The notes under the pieces are model-generated. The model searched no databases and was not told the DNA's origin. It saw only the letters and a program-made list of their open reading frames with translations. This document shows, piece after piece, positions 47,541 to 54,695 of a stretch of 64,000 nt of DNA. Within the stretch, counting starts at the first letter, position 1, and every line of letters starts with the position of its first letter. The position numbers and the translations under genes were made by a program. The DNA comes from Kutzneria chonburiensis (GTDB lineage Bacteria; Actinomycetota; Actinomycetes; Mycobacteriales; Pseudonocardiaceae), in contig NZ_CP097263.1 of assembly GCF_028622115.1 (NCBI RefSeq), positions 6,448,001 to 6,512,000 on the forward strand. Direction: 5' to 3'.

Positions 47541-48009
47541 TTCTAGGGGTCGTTGCAACACCTGAGTGATCAGGAGTCGCAACGATGGCCAGACGAGACA
47601 GCGACCGCAACCCCACAGCACGACCGCGGGACCCGTCCCGGCGTGGCAAACCCCTCACCGCCGAGAAGGCTGCCTACTTTGCGCTGATGACCCAGGGTGT
47701 AGGCAGCCGGGAAGCCGCGCGGCAGGTCGGGATCAACTACCGCACCGCCAAGCGGTGGCAGGCCGCGGCGAAAGCCGCCGCCGCTGCGGTGCCGGCGCAG
47801 CCGGTGACGATCTCCAGCCGCTACCTCAGTCTGGACGAGCGGATCCTGATCGCTGATCGGGTCCGCCAGCCCGGCCTGTCCCTGCGCGCCATCGCCGCCG
47901 AGCTCAACGACCGGCCCCGCATGACGTTGGGGTGGGACAGTCCGGCCGAGCGCATGACAGGCTTGCTCACGACCACCGGCTAGCAGCAGTGTTGCAACGA
48001 CCGCTAGAA
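47541..48009. mobile_element. Miniature IS30-family element
   Basis: 469-bp element bounded by 21-bp inverted repeats (47541-47561 and 47989-48009, 20 of 21 matching; TTCTAG then GGTCGTTGCAACAC-like). It holds a single ORF made from the two ends of an IS30 transposase. The catalytic core is deleted, so it could move only if a full-length IS30 relative acts on it. No target duplication is clear. Confidence 0.75.
47585..47983 (+). CDS. Internally deleted IS30 transposase (HTH plus C-terminal tail)
   Basis: 132-residue ORF. Residues 1-107 match the N-terminal DNA-binding half of actinobacterial IS30 transposases (MTQGVGSREAARQVGINYRT, YLSLDERILIADRVRQPGLS, RAIAAELN). Residues 108-132 (DRPRMTLGWDSPAERMTGLL) match the very C-terminus. 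The DDE catalytic domain, normally about 200 residues, is gone, yet the join keeps one frame. It could act as a DNA-binding repressor of related elements, or be a fossil. Confidence 0.8.
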   Translation: MARRDSDRNPTARPRDPSRRGKPLTAEKAAYFALMTQGVGSREAARQVGINYRTAKRWQAAAKAAAAAVPAQPVTISSRYLSLDERILIADRVRQPGLSLRAIAAELNDRPRMTLGWDSPAERMTGLLTTTG

Positions 48010-48059
48010 CCGACCGAGTGGAGGGGGCTGCTCGGGTTGATGTGCCAGGCTGCCGAGCC

Positions 48060-48647
48060 ATGATCGATGAGTTCGCGAAGGCGTATCTGCACGACGAGCT
48101 GCGCGAAGTGCGCGAGGTGCTGGTCGGCAAGCTGGACGGGCTGGGCGAGTATGACATCCGAAGGCCGCTGACGGGGACGGGGACGAACCTGCTCGGCCTG
48201 GTGAAGCACCTCACGCTGTCGGAGTCGAGGTACTTCGGGGAGGTGTTCGGGCGGCCGTTCGCGGAGCCGATGCAGCGGTGGGACGACCTCGACCGGCGTG
48301 GCGAAGACATGTGGGCGACGGAGCACGAGACGCGTGAAGAGATCGTGGCGCGCTACCGGCGGGTGTGGGCGCACGCGGACGAGACGATCGAGGCGCTGAA
48401 GGTGGACGCGCCGGGGCATGTGCCGTGGTGGCCGAGGCCGGACGTGATGCTGTTCAACATCCTGGTTCACATGCTCACGGAGACGAGCCGCCACGCGGGA
48501 CACGCGGACATCCTGCGTGAACAGCTGGACGGGGCGACGGCGACGGCCGGACAGCGGGATGCGGGGTTCTGGGCGAAGCGGCGTGCCGAGGTGGAGCGGG
48601 CGGCCGAGGCGGCGCGAGGAATGGAACGTCAGGGCCAGAGCTCGTAG
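48060..48647 (+). CDS. DinB-family (DUF664) protein
   Basis: 195-residue four-helix-bundle protein. GTGTNLLGLVKHLTLSESRYF has the first metal-binding His, and HMLTETSRHAGHADILREQL the other His residues. DUF664/DinB enzymes include thiol-S-transferases using mycothiol or bacillithiol; this one is not assigned further. I chose the ATG at 48060; an in-frame GTG at 48018 is closer to the mini-IS30 end, which lies 50 bases upstream of the ATG. Confidence 0.82.
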   Translation: MIDEFAKAYLHDELREVREVLVGKLDGLGEYDIRRPLTGTGTNLLGLVKHLTLSESRYFGEVFGRPFAEPMQRWDDLDRRGEDMWATEHETREEIVARYRRVWAHADETIEALKVDAPGHVPWWPRPDVMLFNILVHMLTETSRHAGHADILREQLDGATATAGQRDAGFWAKRRAEVERAAEAARGMERQGQSS

Positions 48648-48650
48648 GCT
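48645..48650 (+). promoter_or_regulatory. -10 box TAGGCT for the tetR at 48657
   Basis: TAGGCT overlaps the stop of the DinB gene and ends six bases before the ATG. Confidence 0.4.
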
Positions 48651-48656
48651 GGGGGC

Positions 48657-49265
48657 ATGCCGATCAAACCTGGGACGCTGACCGCGAAGGGCCGCGAGAC
48701 GAAAGGGCGGATCGTCGCGGCGGCGGCCCGGCTGATGTTCGAGAACGGGGTGGCGGACACGACGGTGGAGGACGTGCGGGCGGCGGCCGGCGTGAGTAAT
48801 TCTCAGATCTACCACTACTTCAAGGACAAGACGGCGCTGGTGCGGGCGGTGATCGAGTACCAGTCGGACGCGGTGATCGAGCCGCACGAAGAGTGGTTCG
48901 CCGAACTGGACACGATGGCCGGCCTGCGGCAGTGGCGGGACCTCGTGGTGCGGAAGCAGCGCGAGCTGAACTGCCGAGGCGGCTGCCCGATCGCGGTGCT
49001 GGCGGGCCAACTGGCGGAGTACGACGAAGCGGCGCGGCTACAACTGGCCCACAGCTTCGCGCGCTGGTCCCAAGGACTGCGAACGGGCCTGCTGGCGATG
49101 CACGCCAACGGCACGCTGCGCGCGGAAGCGGATCCAGAAGCACTCGCATTGGCCCTGCTGGCCTCCTTGCAGGGAGGCCTGCTGATCACGCAACTCAACC
49201 GCGACACGAAGCCGCTGGAAACGGCGCTGGACGCGGCGCTCGCGCACATCGAGGCGCACACCTGA
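48657..49265 (+). CDS. TetR-family regulator
   Basis: 202-residue TetR of the AcrR/YxaF type. RIVAAAARLMFENGVADTTVEDVRAAAGVSNSQIYHYFKDK is the helix-turn-helix region (read as two parts), and NCRGGCPIAVLAGQLAEYD matches regulators with a Cys pair in the ligand domain that may sense thiol or oxidant stress. It precedes the peroxiredoxin gene by 66 bases that contain a long palindrome, and probably controls that gene. Confidence 0.85.
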   Translation: MPIKPGTLTAKGRETKGRIVAAAARLMFENGVADTTVEDVRAAAGVSNSQIYHYFKDKTALVRAVIEYQSDAVIEPHEEWFAELDTMAGLRQWRDLVVRKQRELNCRGGCPIAVLAGQLAEYDEAARLQLAHSFARWSQGLRTGLLAMHANGTLRAEADPEALALALLASLQGGLLITQLNRDTKPLETALDAALAHIEAHT

Positions 49266-49269
49266 GAAC

Positions 49270-49322
49270 TGGCATTGCGATGCCAATCCTCGATGGGAAA
49301 TCTGGTCGGTACACCGACCAGA
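49270..49322 (+). promoter_or_regulatory. Operator region before the peroxiredoxin gene
   Basis: A perfect palindrome with 10-bp arms (TCTGGTCGGT, two bases, ACCGACCAGA) at 49301-49322, ten bases before the ATG, plus a smaller dyad TGGCAT-TGCG-ATGCCA at 49270-49285. These fit TetR-type operators and would link the gene to the TetR encoded just upstream. Confidence 0.6.
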
Positions 49323-49331
49323 GAGGTGCCC

Positions 49332-50033
49332 ATGACCACCAACCCGATCGCCGACGGGGCCGCCGCGTTGGCCAAGAACCTGGCCGAGCAGCTGCCGGCC
49401 GAGATCCTGACGCCGTTCGCGGCGGAGCGGCAACAGCTGGCCGAAGCGGGAATTCCGGCCGGAGTGAGCAGTGCCGGCGAACAGCTGTCGGATGCGCAGC
49501 TGCTGGACGCTCATGGCAAGTCGACGACGCTGTACGAGGCGCTGGGCGAACGCCCAGCGGTAGTGGTGTTCTACCGCGGCGCATGGTGCCCGTACTGCAA
49601 CCTCGCACTGCGCACGTACCAAGCGGAGCTGGTGGAACCGCTGACGCAACGAGGTGCCACGTTGGTGGCGATCAGCCCGCAGAAGCCGGACGGCTCGCTG
49701 ACGATGCAGGAGACGAACGACCTGACGTTCACGGTGTTGTCCGATCCCGGCAACACGATCGCCGGCCGGCTGGGCATCCTGACCGAGCCGACCGACGACG
49801 CGAAGGCGTCGCAAGCCGCGTTGGGCTTCGAGGTGGCGGCGACCAACGCCGACGGCACGGCAGTGATCCCGATGCCCACCACGGTGATCGTGGACGCCGA
49901 CCGGACGATCCGTTGGATCGACGTCCACCCGGACTTCGGCACGCGCAGCGAACCGGCCGAGATCCTCACAGCGTTCGACGAGCTCAGTTCTTCGGCACCG
50001 ACCAGTTCTCGAAGCGGGACGCCAGGTCGGTGA
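49332..50033 (+). CDS. AhpC/TSA-type peroxiredoxin
   Basis: 233-residue thiol peroxidase-like protein. YRGAWCPYCNLALRTYQAEL contains the peroxidatic Cys and a second Cys three residues later; a 70-residue N-terminal helical extension precedes the thioredoxin fold. It probably reduces hydroperoxides in the cytoplasm. ATG 49332 with GAGAGG six bases upstream. Its last 50 bases overlap the convergent doc gene. Confidence 0.85.
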   Translation: MTTNPIADGAAALAKNLAEQLPAEILTPFAAERQQLAEAGIPAGVSSAGEQLSDAQLLDAHGKSTTLYEALGERPAVVVFYRGAWCPYCNLALRTYQAELVEPLTQRGATLVAISPQKPDGSLTMQETNDLTFTVLSDPGNTIAGRLGILTEPTDDAKASQAALGFEVAATNADGTAVIPMPTTVIVDADRTIRWIDVHPDFGTRSEPAEILTAFDELSSSAPTSSRSGTPGR

Positions 50034-50364
50034 CCTCAAGACGGCCGTGAGCGACGGCGCGGACGACGCCGAGGGCTTCGTCCTCGTCGGCGTCGATCCA
50101 CCAGCCGTTGATGTCGCACAGCGCGACGGCGGCGACCCAGCCGAGTCGCCAGTTGCCCTCGGCCAGCGGCCGGGTGCGGACGACGGAGTGGAGGACGGCG
50201 GCGGCCTTGAGCCAGAGGGTGCCGTAGGCCTCCACTCCCAGCACGGTGGCGCGCGGCCGGTAGGCGGCGGAGTCGAGCAGCCCGAGGTCACGCACCACGA
50301 GATCGCCGCCGGTGACGGCGGTGGCCAGCACGAGGAGATCGCCGGCGTCCAGGTACTCGGTCAA
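49984..50364 (-). CDS. doc: Doc-like (Fic/Doc family) toxin
   Basis: 126-residue Doc-type toxin. The active-site helix reads HSVVRTRPLAEGNWRLGW, a variant of the Doc/Fic motif in which the usual NK before the Arg is NW. DINGWWIDADEDEAL and VAHGRLEVTDLA match streptomycete Doc proteins. Doc kills by phosphorylating EF-Tu; activity of this variant is uncertain. TTG start at 50364, one base after the antitoxin stop. Confidence 0.78.
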   Translation of the reverse strand: MTEYLDAGDLLVLATAVTGGDLVVRDLGLLDSAAYRPRATVLGVEAYGTLWLKAAAVLHSVVRTRPLAEGNWRLGWVAAVALCDINGWWIDADEDEALGVVRAVAHGRLEVTDLASRFENWSVPKN

Positions 50365-50365
50365 C

Positions 50366-50566
50366 TCAGGCGGTGCCCAGCCGGTCGAGCAGGCCCTGGT
50401 ATCGCGGCAGCACCCGGCCGAGCACCTCGCCGAGCTGCTCCTCCTTCTGCAGCCGGGCCCAGCGGTCGGCCAGCGCGAGCCGCACGATCTCCTGCTTGGA
50501 GCGCCCCTCGGCGGCCGCCAGCGCGTCGAGCTGGCGGTTCTCCTCTTCGCTCAGACGCAGAGTCAT
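50366..50566 (-). CDS. Ribbon-helix-helix antitoxin
   Basis: 66-residue RHH protein ([40 protein letters not shown]) that should bind Doc through its C-terminal helix and repress the operon. It is followed at once by doc. A palindrome at 50583 lies 17 bases before its ATG. A GTG six bases upstream is an alternative start. Confidence 0.85.
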   Translation of the reverse strand: MTLRLSEEENRQLDALAAAEGRSKQEIVRLALADRWARLQKEEQLGEVLGRVLPRYQGLLDRLGTA

Positions 50567-50582
50567 CGCCACGCGGCCACGG

Positions 50583-50595
50583 TACCAATCTGGTA
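50583..50595. promoter_or_regulatory. Operator of the Doc/RHH pair (TACCA-ATC-TGGTA)
   Basis: Perfect 5-bp arms around three bases, 17 bases upstream of the antitoxin start, where RHH antitoxins normally bind. Confidence 0.55.
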
Positions 50596-51075
50596 TCAGG
50601 CCGGTCCAGACGTGACCAGCCGCTTGCGGGAGCTGTTGCTGTCCTTGGTGATCTTCTCGTGTGTGAAGGCGGCACCGAGGCCGAACGAGGGCATGTTCGC
50701 GTACACGACCTCGGCCTGCCCGGGCTTCACGAGATAGGTCTCGTGCCAGACGCCGACGGTGCCGTCCGCGCCGACGGCCCGGTTGTAGGCCTTCCACGCC
50801 TCCAGGTGCGGCGCCTCCTTGGCCGAGGCGAAGTTGATCAGATCGTCGGCGCTGCGCCAGTACGACATCAGGATCGTGGTGCGGCCGAACCACGAGTGCC
50901 CGCCGAGAAAGCCCAGCTCGGGGTGCTTGCCGAGGTGCGCGAGCATGCGCGGCATGGCGCTGGCCACGGGCAGCCACTTGTCCACCCGCCACAGCCTGTT
51001 GAAGCGCATGCCGATCAGGAACACCGCGCCGCCCTCGGCCGGCAGCCGGCCGGTCCATCGTCCGTCGAAGACCAT
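50596..51075 (-). CDS. DUF4188 monooxygenase-like protein
   Basis: 159-residue DUF4188 protein. FLIGMRFNRLWRVDKWLPVA, GHSWFGRTTILMSYWRSADDL and GVWHETYLVKPGQAEVVYANMP are characteristic. These small proteins resemble heme-degrading or ABM monooxygenases; chemistry unknown. I chose the ATG at 51075, with AGGGGAGG seven bases upstream, over that at 51099. Divergent from a TetR gene that probably represses it. Confidence 0.8.
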   Translation of the reverse strand: MVFDGRWTGRLPAEGGAVFLIGMRFNRLWRVDKWLPVASAMPRMLAHLGKHPELGFLGGHSWFGRTTILMSYWRSADDLINFASAKEAPHLEAWKAYNRAVGADGTVGVWHETYLVKPGQAEVVYANMPSFGLGAAFTHEKITKDSNSSRKRLVTSGPA

Positions 51076-51111
51076 CTCGAACCCTCCCCTACGTTTCATG
51101 ACGCCGTTATA

Positions 51112-51122
51112 AAACACTGTTT
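51112..51122. promoter_or_regulatory. Probable TetR operator AAACA-C-TGTTT
   Basis: Perfect 11-base palindrome centred in the 63-base gap between the divergent DUF4188 and tetR genes. Confidence 0.5.
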
Positions 51123-51138
51123 CGGATACACTCGTCAA

Positions 51139-51777
51139 GTGCCACGACCGAAGACCCATGACGATGCGCTGCGCGCACGGCTGTTGACCTGCGCGGCGGA
51201 ACTGATCTCGCTGGACGGGGTGGACGCGCTCAGCCTGCGCAAGCTGGCCGCGGACGTGAACACGTCGACGACGGCGGTGTACTCGCTGTTCGGCGGCAAG
51301 CCCGGACTGATCAGCACCGTCTACCTGGAGGCGTTCGAAGGCTTCGCGCGGGAGCTGCGCGAGACACCGCTCACCGACGACCCGGCCGAGGACCTCGTAC
51401 AGCTCGGCCTGGCCTATCGCCGGTATGCGCTGGCGCAGCCGCACCTCTACGCGCTGCTGTTCACCGACGCCGCGCGGGCCCACATCAACCAGGACGAACT
51501 GCTGGCCGAGGTGTCCGGCACCGCGTTCCACGTGCTGTACGACACGGTTCAGCGCGGCGTCGAGCAGGGCGTTTTCCGCGACGAGCGGCCCGATCTCATC
51601 GCGGTCGCGGCCTGGGGCCTCGTGCACGGGCTGTCGTCGTTGGAGCTACAGGGAAATCTGCCGCCACGGGAGCAGATGGACCCGGCCTTCGAACGCGCCG
51701 TGCGCGCCCATGTCGACGGCTGGCGCCGGATCGGGCCGGAGAACGACACGAGACCCGGGGAAGTGGCCGCCACGTGA
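51139..51777 (+). CDS. TetR-family regulator
   Basis: 212-residue TetR. LLTCAAELISLDGVDALSLR, LAADVNTSTTAVYSLFGGKP is the DNA-binding domain; the rest is the TetR_C ligand domain (RAHVDGWRRIG end). It probably represses DUF4188 and itself through the dyad at 51112. GTG at 51139; followed by a terminator and two DasR-like sites. Confidence 0.87.
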   Translation: MPRPKTHDDALRARLLTCAAELISLDGVDALSLRKLAADVNTSTTAVYSLFGGKPGLISTVYLEAFEGFARELRETPLTDDPAEDLVQLGLAYRRYALAQPHLYALLFTDAARAHINQDELLAEVSGTAFHVLYDTVQRGVEQGVFRDERPDLIAVAAWGLVHGLSSLELQGNLPPREQMDPAFERAVRAHVDGWRRIGPENDTRPGEVAAT

Positions 51778-51805
51778 CCTCCCCGGGCCTCGCAGGGAAA
51801 TAATG

Positions 51806-51839
51806 TGGTCCAGACCACCTTTCGTCAAGGTCTAGACCA
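51806..51839 (+). promoter_or_regulatory. Two DasR-type operators (dre-like sites)
   Basis: TGGTCCAGACCA at 51806-51817 and AGGTCTAGACCA at 51828-51839, spaced by 10 bases, match the dre consensus TGGTCTAGACCA recognised by the GntR regulator DasR of Streptomyces. Such sites normally precede N-acetylglucosamine and chitin genes. Here they sit between the ends of two convergent genes, with no protein gene downstream before the terminator. Confidence 0.6.
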
Positions 51840-51942
51840 GTGCGGACACTCGAAAGACGCAGCCGGAAAACTGGCAACCGTTAGTTGTAAAGCTTTTCGC
51901 GACGGTGGGGCGAGCGGCCCGGCCGGAAACCGGCCGGGCCGC
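51840..51942 (+). ncRNA. Candidate small RNA between dre sites and a terminator
   Basis: About 100 bases without an ORF, preceded by the double dre site and ended by a strong hairpin at 51914-51942. A small RNA under DasR-like control would explain why operators occur here. No conserved structure or convincing -10 box was seen, so this is tentative. Confidence 0.2.
51914..51942. terminator. Strong hairpin after upp and the tetR gene
   Basis: Perfect 13-bp stem (GCGGCCCGGCCGG with its complement) around AAA. It lies 9 bases after the upp stop and would stop transcription from either side. Confidence 0.75.
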
Positions 51943-51951
51943 CGACATTCC

Positions 51952-52575
51952 TTACACCGAGCCGTACTGGCGGTCGCCGGCGTCGCCGAGGCCGGGCACG
52001 ATGAAGCCGGACTCGTTGAGCCGCTCGTCGATGCTGGCGGTCACCACGCGCACCGGCAGCTGGGACTCCTCCAACCGCCGGATGCCCTCGGGCGCGGCCA
52101 GGGCACAGACGGCCGTGACGTCCGTCGCACCACGCTCGGTGAGCAGGTTGATGGTGTGCACCATCGATCCACCAGTGGCGAGCATGGGGTCGAGCACCAG
52201 CACGGGCCGTCCGGCCAGGCTTTCGGGCAGGGACTCCATGTACGGAGTGGGCTGAAGGGTGTGCTCGTCGCGGGCCAGGCCGACGAAGCCCATCTGCGCG
52301 TCGGGAATGAGCTTGTGGGCCTGGTCGGCCATGCCGAGCCCGGCCCGCAGCACCGGCACGAGCAGCGGCGGGTTGCTCAGGCGGTAGCCGTCGGTGCGCG
52401 CCACCGGGGTGTGGATCCGCTCGGTGGCCACGGGGGCCTCACGCGTCGCCTCGTAGACGAGCATCACAGTGAGCTCGTGCAGGGCGGCCCGGAACGCGGC
52501 GCTGTCGGTGCGCGCGTCCCGCATGGTGGTCAGGCGGGCCCTGGCCAGCGGGTGATCGACGACGAGGACGTCCAT
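51952..52575 (-). CDS. upp: Uracil phosphoribosyltransferase
   Basis: 207-residue enzyme forming UMP from uracil and [39 protein letters not shown], the PRPP loop [14 protein letters not shown] and the C-terminal [15 protein letters not shown] are diagnostic. ATG 52575. It completes the salvage set with punA, pmmB and deoC. Confidence 0.95.
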   Translation of the reverse strand: MDVLVVDHPLARARLTTMRDARTDSAAFRAALHELTVMLVYEATREAPVATERIHTPVARTDGYRLSNPPLLVPVLRAGLGMADQAHKLIPDAQMGFVGLARDEHTLQPTPYMESLPESLAGRPVLVLDPMLATGGSMVHTINLLTERGATDVTAVCALAAPEGIRRLEESQLPVRVVTASIDERLNESGFIVPGLGDAGDRQYGSV

Positions 52576-52632
52576 GGGGCGTCACGTTAGCCGCCGGATG
52601 ACCGGCTTCCACGTGACAGGTCCCCCATCTGG

Positions 52633-52661
52633 TTGACAGTGCGCGATCGGGTGTTTTAGAT
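52633..52661 (+). promoter_or_regulatory. Sigma-70-type promoter of efeUOB
   Basis: TTGACA (52633-52638), exactly 17 bases, TTAGAT (52656-52661). Unusually strong for this window. The iron-box-like dyad starts 16 bases downstream, where a repressor would block transcription. Confidence 0.65.
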
Positions 52662-52676
52662 AGCCTCGCCTTACCT

Positions 52677-52695
52677 ACAGGTTAGGCACGCCTGA
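52677..52695 (+). promoter_or_regulatory. Iron-box-like site (IdeR/DmdR type)
   Basis: ACAGGTTAGGCACGCCTGA matches about 13 of 19 positions of the IdeR consensus. A second half-site (TTACCTA) precedes it. Position between promoter and efeU start fits iron repression. Confidence 0.5.
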
Positions 52696-52707
52696 TTGGG
52701 AGACCTG

Positions 52708-53544
52708 ATGCTGCCCACGTTCGTGATCGGCCTGCGCGAGGGCCTCGAGGCCGCGCTGATCGTCGGGATCATCGCCGCGTTCCTGGCCCAGCAGGGCCGC
52801 AGGGACGCGCTGCGCCAGGTCTGGATCGGCGTGAGCATCGCGGTCGCCCTGTGCATCGTCATTGGCGTGGCGCTCCGGTTGATCTCCCAGGAGCTGCCGC
52901 AGCAGGGCCAGGAGGGCCTGGAGACGGTGGTGGGCGCCCTCGCCGTGGTGATGGTCACGTACATGGTGCTGTGGATGGCCAAGCACTCGCGCGGCCTGAA
53001 GAAGGAGCTCGAGGGCGCCGCCGCCGGCGCGCTGGCCCAGGGCTCGACGATGGCGCTGGTCGGCATGGCGTTCCTGGCGGTCCTGCGCGAGGGCTTCGAG
53101 ACGGCCGTCTTCCTGCTGGCGCTGACCCAGGCCAGCGGCAACGCCACGCTGTCGTTCCTCGGCGCGGTGCTGGGCATCGTGGTCGCGGCGGCCATCGGCT
53201 ACGGCATCTACAAGGGTGGCGTGCGGCTCAACCTGAGCCGGTTCTTCCGCATCACCGGCATCGTGCTGGTGATCGTCGCCGCCGGTCTGGTCATGTCCAC
53301 GCTGCACACGGCGCACGAGGCGCACTGGATCGCCTTCGGTCAGCAGCCCGCGCTGGACCTGTCCTGGCTGGTGGTGCAGGGCACGCCGCTGTACTCGCTG
53401 TTCAGCGGGGTGCTGGGCGTGCAGCCCCACCCGACGGTGATCGAGGTGACGGGCTGGCTCGTCTACGCGGTCCCGATGCTCGCCTACGTGCTGTGGCCGC
53501 GTACCGCCACGAAGAAGAAGCTGATTGGAGCGACCAACCCGTGA
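52708..53544 (+). CDS. efeU: Ferrous iron permease EfeU
   Basis: 278-residue FTR1-like permease with seven membrane helices. The two iron-binding REGxE motifs are FVIGLREGLEAALIVG and LAVLREGFETAVFLLA. ATG 52708 with GGGAGA four bases upstream; the in-frame TTG at 52696 is inside the regulatory region. First gene of efeUOB, overlapping efeO (GTGA). Confidence 0.93.
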   Translation: MLPTFVIGLREGLEAALIVGIIAAFLAQQGRRDALRQVWIGVSIAVALCIVIGVALRLISQELPQQGQEGLETVVGALAVVMVTYMVLWMAKHSRGLKKELEGAAAGALAQGSTMALVGMAFLAVLREGFETAVFLLALTQASGNATLSFLGAVLGIVVAAAIGYGIYKGGVRLNLSRFFRITGIVLVIVAAGLVMSTLHTAHEAHWIAFGQQPALDLSWLVVQGTPLYSLFSGVLGVQPHPTVIEVTGWLVYAVPMLAYVLWPRTATKKKLIGATNP

Positions 53545-54695
53545 GAACCACCATCGGCCTGACCGCGATCGCGGCGGCGGCGACCCTGGCCCTGACCGCG
53601 TGTGGGGGCAGCAGCACCAGCGGGAGCGCGCCGCAGAACGCGCCCGCCGGCGAAGGTGGCGACGTCACGGTGACGCTGACGGCCGACGGCTGCCAGCCGC
53701 AGCCGTCGTCGATCTCCAGCGGCGCGGTCAACTTCAAGGTGTCGAACAAGGACGCGGGCGCGGTCACCGAGGCCGAGCTGATGTCCGGCGGCCAGATGCT
53801 GGGCGAGCAGGAGAACCTCACGCCCGGCCTGGACGGCGGCTTCTCGCTGGAGCTGGCCAAGGGCGACTACCAGATCTACTGCCCCGGGGCCAAGAAGGAT
53901 CACTGGGACTTCCACGTGACCGGCGACGCCACCAAGTCGTGGAAGGACAACCCGGCGCTGGTCACCGCGACCACCGACTACGGCAAGTGGGTCGTCGACC
54001 AGGTCAACCAGCTGGTCACCGGCACGAAGGCGTTCGCGGACGCGGTGAAGGCCGGCGACACGGCCAAGGCGAGCGTGGCCTACGGCCAGGCCCGCGTGTT
54101 CTACGAGAAGGTCGAGCCGGTCGCGGAGATCTGGGGCGACCTCGACAAGAACATCGACGGCCGGGCCGACGACTTCGACAACCCCGCCGACTTCAAGGGC
54201 TTCCACAAGATCGAGCAGTCGCTGTTCGAGGCCAGGAAGCTGGACGGCATGGGCCCGGTGGCCGACGAGCTGGTCACCAACGTGACCAAGCTGCAGCAGC
54301 TGGTGGCCAAGGCGACCTACCAGCCGGCCGAGATCGCCAACGGCGCCACCGAGCTGATCGACGAGATCCAGAAGTCGAAGGTCACCGGCGAGGAAGAGCG
54401 GTACTCCCACATCGACCTGCTGGACTTCAAGGGCAACCTGGACGGCTCCATGGAGGCGTTCACCGTGCTGCTGCCGGCGCTGCAGAAGAACGCGCCGGAC
54501 GTGGCCAAGGCCGTGCAGGACCGCGCCGCCGCCGTGACCGCCGCGCTCAAGCAGTACGAGCAGAGCCCGGGTTACCTCAACACCGGTTACGTGGACTACT
54601 CGACGGTGTCCAAGGACCAGCAGAAGACGTTGTCCCAGGCCGTGAACGCGCTGGGCGAGGCGATGTCCAAGGTGGCCGCGAAGGTGTCGCAATGA
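53541..54695 (+). CDS. efeO: EfeO iron-uptake lipoprotein (cupredoxin plus M75 domain)
   Basis: 384-residue exported lipoprotein: lipobox LTACG near residue 20, a cupredoxin-like domain (VTVTLTADGCQPQPSSISSG, YQIYCPGAKKDHW) then the M75 peptidase-like domain with the HxxE metal site in GFHKIEQSLFEA and YSHIDLLDFKGNLDGSMEAF. It binds and oxidises or presents iron to EfeU with EfeB. Confidence 0.92.
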   Translation: MRTTIGLTAIAAAATLALTACGGSSTSGSAPQNAPAGEGGDVTVTLTADGCQPQPSSISSGAVNFKVSNKDAGAVTEAELMSGGQMLGEQENLTPGLDGGFSLELAKGDYQIYCPGAKKDHWDFHVTGDATKSWKDNPALVTATTDYGKWVVDQVNQLVTGTKAFADAVKAGDTAKASVAYGQARVFYEKVEPVAEIWGDLDKNIDGRADDFDNPADFKGFHKIEQSLFEARKLDGMGPVADELVTNVTKLQQLVAKATYQPAEIANGATELIDEIQKSKVTGEEERYSHIDLLDFKGNLDGSMEAFTVLLPALQKNAPDVAKAVQDRAAAVTAALKQYEQSPGYLNTGYVDYSTVSKDQQKTLSQAVNALGEAMSKVAAKVSQ

